Part shown: positions 7,525-12,735 of the stretch, piece by piece
How the letters are laid out: each line of letters opens with the position of its first letter
Position numbering within the stretch: the stretch's first letter is position 1
NCBI GenBank assembly: GCA_018901615.1
Contig: JAHIEN010000010.1
Span: 1 to 13,206 of the forward strand
DNA length: 13,206 bases
DNA from: Candidatus Omnitrophota bacterium
GTDB taxonomy: Bacteria; Omnitrophota; Gorgyraeia; Gorgyraeales; Gorgyraeaceae
Direction: 5' to 3'
Program-made: the position numbers and the translations under genes
The notes under the pieces: model-generated
Database searches by the model: none
What the model saw: only the letters and a program-made list of their open reading frames with translations
Told to the model about the DNA's origin: nothing

Positions 7525-8061
7525 ATGAAGTATTCGACAATTTTTCATCTCATCGCAGCTGTATTTAATAAGAAAGATGTATCTAGTGTCTTGATCGGAG
7601 GTTTTGCTGTTAACTATTATAAAGTGACGCGCCAAACAGCAGATATTGATTTTTTAATAACCAAGGATGATTTTGATAAAATATCGGATTTGTTAGAGAA
7701 AGAAGGATACGAAAAGGATTATAGCCAGGAAGCATTTGTAAAGCTTACGAACAGACACCATTATCTTATGGATCTTGACTTTATGTTTGTTGATGCAGAA
7801 ACCCTGGACAGGATTATTAAAGACGCCAAAGAGATCTCTATTGCAAAGCAAAAATTTATGGTGCCTTCTTTAAATCATTTGATAGCGCTTAAAACCCATT
7901 CACTAAAATTCAATTTTAAGATGCGCGAAAATAGAGACCTGCCGGATATTATAGAGTTGGTCAGGGTTAATAAGGTTAACGTCAAAGATAGAGAATTTAA
8001 AGAGATGTGTTTGAAATTTGGGACCGAAGAACTCTACAATAGAATATTAGATAGGGCGTAA
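7525..8061 (+). CDS. Nucleotidyltransferase-fold protein, AbiEii/DUF6036-like
   Basis: A 178-residue protein with a minimal nucleotidyltransferase signature: LIGGFAVNYYKVTRQTADIDFLI, giving the Gly-Gly pair at residues 25-26 and the metal-binding Asp40-x-Asp42. A later DLDFMFVDAET could supply the third acidic residue, and SLNHLIALKTHSLKFN followed by NRDLPDIIEL matches the C-terminal helical part common in AbiEii-like and DUF6036 proteins, where a Lys and an RxKDxxDI-like motif recur. Relatives include toxins of type IV systems that modify tRNA, and uncharacterised standalone enzymes. It begins three bases after kdsD with little ribosome binding site, implying coupled translation, and is followed two bases after its stop by a 57-residue gene. 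Sequence here is visibly more AT-rich than kdsD or kdsC. It has no known Kdo role and looks like an insertion in the operon. Function unproven. Confidence 0.7.
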   Translation: MKYSTIFHLIAAVFNKKDVSSVLIGGFAVNYYKVTRQTADIDFLITKDDFDKISDLLEKEGYEKDYSQEAFVKLTNRHHYLMDLDFMFVDAETLDRIIKDAKEISIAKQKFMVPSLNHLIALKTHSLKFNFKMRENRDLPDIIELVRVNKVNVKDREFKEMCLKFGTEELYNRILDRA

Positions 8062-8063
8062 AA

Positions 8064-8237
8064 ATGGAAACACTGAATTTTCCTATTATCAGAGGTAAAA
8101 CCGTTTCTAAAAGACAGCTATCCATGGATGATTATGTAAAGTTTGTTAATTTGAATTTGGAATATACTGTAGACAAAGAAGCCAACAAAAAACAAAAAAA
8201 GCTCTTAGCTTGCAATAAGCCTTTTAACCTGACTTGA
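8064..8237 (+). CDS. Small 57-residue protein, possible partner of the nucleotidyltransferase
   Basis: An ATG at 8064, two bases after the preceding TAA, opens 57 codons ending in TGA at 8235-8237. An AGGG at about 8053-8056 gives a reasonable ribosome binding site. The protein begins METLNFPIIRGK, has SMDDYVKFVNLNLEY in the middle, and a lysine-rich ANKKQKKLLACNK end; it is charged, soluble and without a signal peptide. I do not recognise a named family. The tight spacing, the shared AT-rich composition and the joint position between kdsD and kdsC suggest it travels with the nucleotidyltransferase, as an antitoxin-like or regulatory partner would. The alternative is that it is a decayed remnant or non-coding, since an open frame of 57 codons could arise by chance. 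Confidence 0.5.
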   Translation: METLNFPIIRGKTVSKRQLSMDDYVKFVNLNLEYTVDKEANKKQKKLLACNKPFNLT

Positions 8238-8247
8238 TTTAAGTAAT

Positions 8248-8763
8248 ATGATAGAAGAACGCGCTAAAAAAATCAAACTACTGATACTCGATGTCGACGG
8301 CGTCCTTACTGAAGGTCATATAATCTACGATAATTTTGGGGATGAGCTTAAATGTTTTAACGTCCAGGACGGACTGGGCATGTTCCTTCTTAATAATGCG
8401 GGTATAAGATCCGTCATCATCACCGCCAAAAAAAGCAGGGTCGTGAAGCGCAGGGCGCATGATATGAGAGTAGCTGCTGTATATTCCAACCATGATAAAC
8501 TCAAGGTCTATCAGAAGGTCCTTAAGAAATTCAGGGTTAAAGATGAAGAGGTGTGCTTTATAGGGGATGAGCTTCTCGACCTGCCGTTAATAAAAAGAGT
8601 CGGCCTTGCAGTAGCCCCGCCAAACGCAGTGGAAGATGTAAAAAAACTCGCGCATTATGTCACACAAAAACACGGCGGCAGAGGCGCGGTGCGCGAAGTA
8701 ATAGAGATCATCCTAAAATCCCAGGGTCTCTGGGATAAGACTATCGAGAGATATATAATATGA
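8248..8763 (+). CDS. kdsC: 3-deoxy-D-manno-octulosonate 8-phosphate phosphatase (KdsC)
   Basis: A 171-residue HAD-superfamily phosphatase, the usual KdsC size, without a cap domain. It removes phosphate from Kdo-8-phosphate to give Kdo for KdsB. Motif I is LILDVDGVLTEG, with nucleophile Asp15 and acid/base Asp17; GHIIYDNFGDELKCFNVQDGLG is the KdsC-specific stretch; motif II is IITAKKS where most relatives read ITGRxS; motif III lysine lies in SNHDKLKVY; motif IV is FIGDELLDLP, with Glu in place of the second Asp of the common GDDxxDxP; the C-terminus has GGRGAVREVIEIIL, a strong family marker. The substitutions do not remove the core catalytic residues. Start at 8248 has only a weak TAAG upstream. 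Its stop overlaps the next ATG (8760-8763). Confidence 0.92.
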   Translation: MIEERAKKIKLLILDVDGVLTEGHIIYDNFGDELKCFNVQDGLGMFLLNNAGIRSVIITAKKSRVVKRRAHDMRVAAVYSNHDKLKVYQKVLKKFRVKDEEVCFIGDELLDLPLIKRVGLAVAPPNAVEDVKKLAHYVTQKHGGRGAVREVIEIILKSQGLWDKTIERYII

Positions 8764-9437
8764 CAGGATTTTATAAATCGATTATCACGGGAGGCGTTGC
8801 GCTTTCCGCGATATTTTTGTGCCATTGTGTCTATGGCTTTGATGACGGAGACTGGCAGTACTGGAATACAGAAAGCGCGTCTGTCAAACTCGTGGACGAA
8901 TGGAAGGCCAGTATAGAGCAGGAATTTCGCTGGGGCAATGACATGCATAACCCCTATTACAATCACACTGATGTCGGCATCGCGTATTCAGGCCTGGCAG
9001 ACTGGTTTGATCTTAGTCTGAATTACAGGCATATAAAGGAAGAAAAGAGTAATGACTGGAAAACAGAATACAGACCGTATGTAAGTGGAACCATAAAGTG
9101 GAAGATATACGATTTTTCATTTAGCGACCGCAGCAGATTTGAATTTAGAGAAAGACAGGACGCGGATGAAGCATGGCAATACAGAAATAAACTTTCGCTA
9201 AAACCACCCATCAGCCTCACGAAATTTAAGATCCAGCCCTATGTAGAGGACGAGACCTTTTTTGACTCTGACTCACAAGAGCTCAATAGGAACAGGCTCT
9301 ACTCCGGAGCGTCTTTTAATATCTTCAAAGACCTCAAAGGTGATATCTTCTACTTGTGGCAGCGTTCCAAATCCTCCTCCAGCGGCAAGTGGACTGACGT
9401 AAACGCTGTAGGCACAAAACTTAAGATTTCATTTTAG
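8760..9437 (+). CDS. DUF2490 family outer-membrane beta-barrel-like protein
   Basis: A 225-residue exported protein. Residues 1-26 form a signal peptide (Lys near the start, hydrophobic GGVALSAIFLCHCVYG, cleavage probably after VYG). The mature chain alternates aromatic and polar residues in beta-strand-like stretches: DWQYWNTESASVKLVDEWKASIEQEFRW, YRPYVSGTIKWKIYDFSFSDRSRFEFRER, WQYRNKLSLKPP, IQPYVEDETFF and NRNRLYSGASFNIFKDL, ending in a terminal Phe, which is typical of an outer-membrane barrel. This matches DUF2490, whose function is unknown. ATG overlaps the kdsC stop, so it is probably the last gene of the Kdo operon. No lptC/lptA follows as in many kdsC loci; the transposon is next. No clear terminator hairpin is visible after it. 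Confidence 0.72.
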   Translation: MTGFYKSIITGGVALSAIFLCHCVYGFDDGDWQYWNTESASVKLVDEWKASIEQEFRWGNDMHNPYYNHTDVGIAYSGLADWFDLSLNYRHIKEEKSNDWKTEYRPYVSGTIKWKIYDFSFSDRSRFEFRERQDADEAWQYRNKLSLKPPISLTKFKIQPYVEDETFFDSDSQELNRNRLYSGASFNIFKDLKGDIFYLWQRSKSSSSGKWTDVNAVGTKLKISF

Positions 9438-9458
9438 TCCCCTCACCCAGATCATGGA

Positions 9459-9494
9459 GACGTCTCACTTTCTCCTAACCCTCATTGATTATTC
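9459..9494. repeat. Inverted flank repeat, left (transposase 3' side)
   Basis: Aligns with the reverse complement of 10227-10258 with a few mismatches and small gaps: shared GACGTCT.ACT, CTCC.TAAC, CT, TGAT.ATTC. It overlaps the last six bases of the transposase gene, so the stop codon is part of the repeat. Confidence 0.55.
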
Positions 9495-10094
9495 AAGTTG
9501 CAATCCCAATGATTCCAAATTTTCTACACGACCTTTTTTAAATTCCTCTATAGTTGTTCTCATAAGATCTCTGTATGTTTCCTTCCGCTCTTCGTCATTC
9601 TTTCCCAGAGTTTCAAATAGCGGATCTATGTCAACAATATCATCCTTTTCACCGAAAGCATATGCGCGATAGCTGCTCCATAGATATTCCTCCGGGAGAG
9701 TTACAAGCCCTGCTTCAACAGGATTTCTTTCAATGTATAACCCGCACCTCAATAAATATCCGTCATCCTCTATGAGGTTGCCTTTATATCTACCCTGCCA
9801 AAATTGCCCGGTATATTTATATCTTTTTCTGTACCTATTAGAATAAGACAATCCCAATCCTTGCATAAGCTTGGCAAGATTTGTTTCAGCGCATATTTTA
9901 CATAATAAATGAATATGATTACACATCAACGCATAGTGATAAATAATAAGATTGAAGCGCTTTTTATATTTCTTTAGTAATTCCAGATAGATTTTAAAGT
10001 CACGCTCTTTTCGGAAGACATACCTTTTATTGTTTCCTCTTGTGAAGACATGCAGCAATCCTTCTTCTGGCAACGTTCTGGCCATTCTTGGCAT
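9489..10094 (-). CDS. REP-associated tyrosine transposase (Y1_Tnp, IS200-like)
   Basis: A 201-residue HUH single-strand endonuclease/transposase. The N-terminus MPRMARTLPEEGLLHVFTRGNNKRYVFRKE is the standard RAYT opening (PRxAR..., then HVxxRGNN). The HUH metal-binding pair is the HIH in YHYALMCNHIHLLCK. The putative catalytic Tyr lies in the helix CGLYIERNPVEAGLV, followed by PEEYLWSSYRAY, also a family signature. The gene looks intact: no frameshift, and length within the family range. Start ATG at 10094 is preceded on its strand by AAAGGGGGTGG; a second in-frame ATG lies three codons in. RAYTs are thought to spread short palindromic REP sequences, being domesticated relatives of IS200. The start codon sits inside an inverted repeat (10089-10134), suggesting self-limited translation. 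Confidence 0.93.
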   Translation of the reverse strand: MPRMARTLPEEGLLHVFTRGNNKRYVFRKERDFKIYLELLKKYKKRFNLIIYHYALMCNHIHLLCKICAETNLAKLMQGLGLSYSNRYRKRYKYTGQFWQGRYKGNLIEDDGYLLRCGLYIERNPVEAGLVTLPEEYLWSSYRAYAFGEKDDIVDIDPLFETLGKNDEERKETYRDLMRTTIEEFKKGRVENLESLGLQLE

Positions 10095-10134
10095 AAGACC
10101 ACCCCCTTTACTACAATAGACACGCCTTATGCCA
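10089..10134 (-). promoter_or_regulatory. Hairpin enclosing the transposase start codon
   Basis: Perfect 9-bp inverted repeat: tggcataag at 10089-10097 and cttatgcca at 10126-10134, separated by 28 bases. On the minus-strand transcript the start codon (10094-10092) is inside the 3' arm and the G-rich ribosome binding site is in the loop just before it, so folding would block initiation. IS200 tnpA is known to be limited by a 5' leader structure, so the arrangement makes sense, but the folding itself is inferred. Confidence 0.6.
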
Positions 10135-10226
10135 CTTTTCTTTCAATTTATTTTAAAAAATTTTTCTAAGAGGTTCGAGAATAATTAAAAATTTTACTCT
10201 GGAATCATAAGGGTTCTAACCTATAT

Positions 10227-10258
10227 GAATATCAAGAGTTAGGGAGCAGTAAGACGTC
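10227..10258. repeat. Inverted flank repeat, right (transposase 5' side)
   Basis: Imperfect inverted copy of 9459-9494, ending in GACGTC at 10253-10258. The octamer agacgtcc occurs here at 10252-10259 and again at 10274-10281, a direct repeat with 22-base period, so this end carries two cores and the other end one. Confidence 0.55.
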
Positions 10259-10295
10259 CCCAATGCTTCCGTGAGACGTCCATGCGGTTATAAAC

Positions 10296-10323
10296 TTGAC
10301 TAGGAGATATTTTTATATATACT
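10296..10323 (+). promoter_or_regulatory. Candidate sigma70-type promoter for the histidine kinase cluster
   Basis: TTGACT at 10296-10301 and TATACT at 10318-10323, each one base from consensus, with a 16-base spacer. It lies 52 bases before the kinase ATG and immediately outside the apparent right end of the mobile element. AT-rich surroundings raise the chance of a spurious match. Confidence 0.5.
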
Positions 10324-10375
10324 AGTACCTATATAGCGTATAGACTTCTAACTTATATTTATATGAAGAGAAGAA

Positions 10376-11506
10376 ATGGATAGCAAGAAGAAAGATATAC
10401 AGGAACTAAAGCAGGCGCTTTTGAAAGCAAACCAGGATATTGAAAGATTGTCCAGGGTCAAATCGGATTTCGTGTCCATAATATCTCATGAATTACGCAC
10501 GCCCCTTACTTCTATAAAAGAAAGTGTGTCTCTGGTCCTGGACGGGGTGGCAGGCCCTCTCAATGAAAATCAGAGTGAATTCCTAAACATCGCCAAAAAT
10601 AACATAGACAGGCTTGCCAGGCTTATTACAGATATACTGGATTTTTCGAAGCTGGAGTCCGGCAGGATTACCATGCATAAGAAAAAGGCAAACATAAACG
10701 AGCTTGTCAGGAATGTGTTTTCTTCTGTCAAAGATAAAGTTGAGAAGAGAGGCCTGTATTTTGAGCTCGAACTCTCGGACGGACTGGATGATATATGGTT
10801 TGACCCTGATAGAATAGGCCAGGTATTGAACAATCTTATATCGAACGCGATTAAATTTAATAAGGAAAAAGGGAGAATAAGGATACTGGGTGGCAGGGAA
10901 GAGATAGGCGGCAGGGAGTTTGTAAAAGTTATCGTGGAAGATACAGGCATGGGAATAAACAAAAATGAAATGCCAAGCCTTTTTAACCACTTTAGCCCGC
11001 TCGATACAAGCCTCACTCGCGCCAATAGCGGTGTGGGGTTAGGGCTTGCCATAAGTAAACATATAATAGCACTTCATGGCGGGGATATATGGGCTGAATC
11101 AGATAAAGACATAGGTTCCAGGTTCATCTTTACTCTGCCTGTCTATAAAAAGGACAATGAATTTAATTTTCTCCTGGATGATGCAATAGAGAGGGCGATA
11201 ATCAATAATATGAGCCTTGCCCTTATATTTCTTGGTGTTAAAGACCATGCGGATTTAGAAAAAGAGATAGCTTTGATAGTAAGGGGGCCTGAGGACAAGG
11301 TCGTCAGGTGTAAACAGGGGAATGTGATTTCTATTATGGCAGGGACTGACAGGGCCGGCGCAGGCAAGATAATAGACAGGCTTAAAGCGAAATTGACAGT
11401 CCATATAAATTTTGGAGTCGCTGTTTACCCTGATGAGGCCAAAGACAGGGAAAGTCTGATAAAAAAAGCAGAAAAGGATTTAAAGACAGGTAAAAATTTT
11501 ATATAG
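10376..11506 (+). CDS. Soluble histidine kinase with degenerate GGDEF-like C-terminal domain
   Basis: A 376-residue kinase with no membrane segment and no recognised input domain. Residues 1-35 are a short coiled-coil-like stretch. HisKA follows with the phosphorylated His38 in SIISHELRTPLTSI. The HATPase domain has the N-box Asn157 in NNLISNAIKFN, G1 box DTGMGI at 189-194, F box SLFNHF, and G2 box GVGLGLAISKHI at 219-230, ending near residue 256 (FTLPV). The remaining 120 residues are not part of a standard kinase. They resemble a diguanylate-cyclase fold: MSLALIFLGVKDHADLEKE, VVRCKQGNVISIMAGTDRAGAGKIIDRLKAKL, and INFGVAVYPDEAKDRESLIKKAEKDLKTGK, which mirrors the GGDEF ending SxGVAxYPxDxxxxxxLxxxADxALYxAK. 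The site where GGDEF should be reads CKQGN, so it cannot be an active cyclase. Start is preceded by GAAGAGAAG. Likely partners are the receivers that follow. Confidence 0.88.
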   Translation: MDSKKKDIQELKQALLKANQDIERLSRVKSDFVSIISHELRTPLTSIKESVSLVLDGVAGPLNENQSEFLNIAKNNIDRLARLITDILDFSKLESGRITMHKKKANINELVRNVFSSVKDKVEKRGLYFELELSDGLDDIWFDPDRIGQVLNNLISNAIKFNKEKGRIRILGGREEIGGREFVKVIVEDTGMGINKNEMPSLFNHFSPLDTSLTRANSGVGLGLAISKHIIALHGGDIWAESDKDIGSRFIFTLPVYKKDNEFNFLLDDAIERAIINNMSLALIFLGVKDHADLEKEIALIVRGPEDKVVRCKQGNVISIMAGTDRAGAGKIIDRLKAKLTVHINFGVAVYPDEAKDRESLIKKAEKDLKTGKNFI

Positions 11507-11518
11507 GCAGAATAACGC

Positions 11519-11561
11519 CTTAACTTGACAAAACGAGTATTGCGCGAAATGTCAAGTTAAG
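11519..11561. promoter_or_regulatory. 12-bp perfect inverted repeat before the first receiver gene
   Basis: cttaacttgaca (11519-11530) and tgtcaagttaag (11550-11561) with a 19-base spacer. The right arm ends just before the ribosome binding site GAGGGGAGG (11561-11569). Each arm contains TTGACA on opposite strands, but no acceptable -10 box lies at the right distance on either strand. There is no T run after the stem, so it is not a clear terminator. An operator, an mRNA processing or protective hairpin, or an attenuator are the open options. Confidence 0.6.
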
Positions 11562-11575
11562 AGGGGAGGGTTTAT

Positions 11576-11941
11576 ATGGATAAGAAAAAAATACTAGTAG
11601 TGGACGATGATCCGGATTTATTAAAAATGCTCAAACTGAGGATAGAATCAGAAGGCTATGAGTTCCTGTCTGTACAGGACGGAGAAGATATGATAAGGGA
11701 GATGAGAGCTAAAAGGCCTGATGTTGTGCTTTTAGATATAATGCTTCCCAAACTTGATGGGTATACCGCGCTGCGTGAAATGAGAAAAGAGGAATCTTTT
11801 AAAGATACGCCTGTAATAATCTTAACCGCAAAAGAGCGGAAGAAAGTAGGAGATCTTTTTGCGTTTGAAAAGGTGGCATTTTTCGTGGAAAAGCCTTTTG
11901 ATGCAAAAGATTTGCTGCGGAAGATAAGGAGCCTGTTATGA
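11576..11941 (+). CDS. Standalone response regulator receiver (first of three)
   Basis: A 121-residue single receiver domain with no output domain. Acidic pocket Asp10-Asp11 (in VVDDDPD), phosphoacceptor Asp54 in LLDIMLPKLDGY, switch Thr84 in ILTAKE, and Lys106 in EKPF. All key residues are present, so it should be phosphorylatable. The segment DLFAFEKVAFFVEKPF replaces the common GADxYxxKPF and closely matches the third receiver (DLFAFQKISGYIEKPF). Strong ribosome binding site GAGGGGAGG at 11561-11569. Its stop overlaps the ATG of the second receiver (11938-11941). It probably acts by protein contact, as CheY-like proteins do; the upstream kinase is the likely phosphate donor. Confidence 0.92.
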   Translation: MDKKKILVVDDDPDLLKMLKLRIESEGYEFLSVQDGEDMIREMRAKRPDVVLLDIMLPKLDGYTALREMRKEESFKDTPVIILTAKERKKVGDLFAFEKVAFFVEKPFDAKDLLRKIRSLL

Positions 11942-12321
11942 GCGATAAAAAAAAGATACTTGTAGTCGATGATGAACAGGATTTAAGGAAGATGCTGAGG
12001 TTCAGGCTGGAGGCAGTGGGGTATGATGTTGATGAGGCTGGTGATGGACAGGAAGGCCTTGATAAGGCAAGGTCTCATTGGCCGGACTTAGTCATATTGG
12101 ATCTTATGCTTCCCAAGATCGATGGTTATAAAGTCTGCAGAATGCTCAAATTTGACGAAAGGCATAAACATAAGCCTATTATTATGTTCACTGCCCGGGC
12201 ACAAGAGAAAGATGCAGAGCTTGGCAAGGAGATGGGCGCTGACGCGTATATAACAAAACCGTTTGAGCCAAAGGTGCTTTTGGAAAAGATAAAGGAGTTA
12301 CTGGAACAAGGGGTAAACTAG
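11938..12321 (+). CDS. Standalone response regulator receiver (second of three)
   Basis: A 127-residue receiver with Asp11-Asp12, phosphoacceptor Asp55 in ILDLMLPKIDGY, Thr85 in MFTARA and Lys107 in ITKPF. Unlike its neighbours it has the ordinary GADAYITKPF ending, so it is the more standard, PilH/CheY-like of the three. Starts on the ATG overlapping the first receiver's stop. The ribosome binding site would lie in the upstream coding end (AAGGAG at about 11925-11930). Confidence 0.92.
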   Translation: MSDKKKILVVDDEQDLRKMLRFRLEAVGYDVDEAGDGQEGLDKARSHWPDLVILDLMLPKIDGYKVCRMLKFDERHKHKPIIMFTARAQEKDAELGKEMGADAYITKPFEPKVLLEKIKELLEQGVN

Positions 12322-12332
12322 AGGAGATAGCT

Positions 12333-12707
12333 ATGGACACTCAGAAAAAGATATTGTTTATTGATGACGAAGAGGATATACAGAAGCTTCTTAAGATGAG
12401 GCTGGAGCAGGAAAATTTCAATGTTATAACTGCTTCTGACGGCGACGTGGGTGTGAAGACGGCTGAGCAGGAAACACCAGACCTGATCATCCTTGATATC
12501 ATGATGCCCAAGATGGATGGGTATACCTGTCTTAAAGAAATAAGGAGTCTTCCGAAGACAAAAAACATACCAGTTCTTATGCTGAGCGGGAAGGAAGAGG
12601 AAAAGGTCAGGGACTTGTTCGCCTTCCAAAAAATCAGCGGGTATATAGAAAAGCCGTTTGAGCTGGATGATATTGTGGCAAAGGTAAAAGAGATATTAAA
12701 GATATAA
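12333..12707 (+). CDS. Standalone response regulator receiver (third of three)
   Basis: A 124-residue receiver with Asp11-Asp12 in FIDDEED, phosphoacceptor Asp55 in ILDIMMPKMDGY, Ser85 in MLSGKE in the switch position, and Lys107 in EKPF. The DLFAFQK stretch at 94-100 ties it to the first receiver, suggesting those two arose by duplication, with the standard receiver between them. GAGGAGATAG at 12322-12331 supplies the ribosome binding site. Followed after 28 bases by a PilB/GspE-like gene. Confidence 0.92.
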   Translation: MDTQKKILFIDDEEDIQKLLKMRLEQENFNVITASDGDVGVKTAEQETPDLIILDIMMPKMDGYTCLKEIRSLPKTKNIPVLMLSGKEEEKVRDLFAFQKISGYIEKPFELDDIVAKVKEILKI

Positions 12708-12735
12708 TCGCGGAATCTACGCGGAAGGAATCGTT

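Larger units (their letters stand above)
9453..10284 (-). mobile_element. IS200-like / RAYT element with GACGTC-centred flanks
   Basis: A minus-strand Y1 transposase with related non-coding sequence on both sides in inverted orientation. Left flank: catggagacgtctcac (9453-9468), containing the perfect 10-bp palindrome gagacgtctc (9457-9466). Right flank: the reverse complement catggacgtctcac of 10271-10284. A second pair is made by 9459-9494 and the reverse complement of 10227-10258. Both read GACGTC, then YTC/TTACT, a CTCC(C)TAAC core, and TGAT(T)ATTC. Exact ends are uncertain and no target duplication is expected for Y1 transposases. The element separates the Kdo operon from the signalling genes. 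Confidence 0.65.
10095..10375. other. Intergenic region between divergent transposase and histidine kinase genes
   Basis: A 281-base gap, AT-rich in the middle (10140-10200). It holds the transposase leader hairpin, the right flank of the mobile element with two GACGTC cores, and a likely promoter for the kinase at 10296-10323. No tRNA or other gene seen. Confidence 0.6.

Noticed and set aside
11525..11553. TTGACA as a -35 box for the receiver genes
   Set aside because: No sequence resembling TATAAT at 16-18 bases on either strand; treated as part of the inverted repeat instead.
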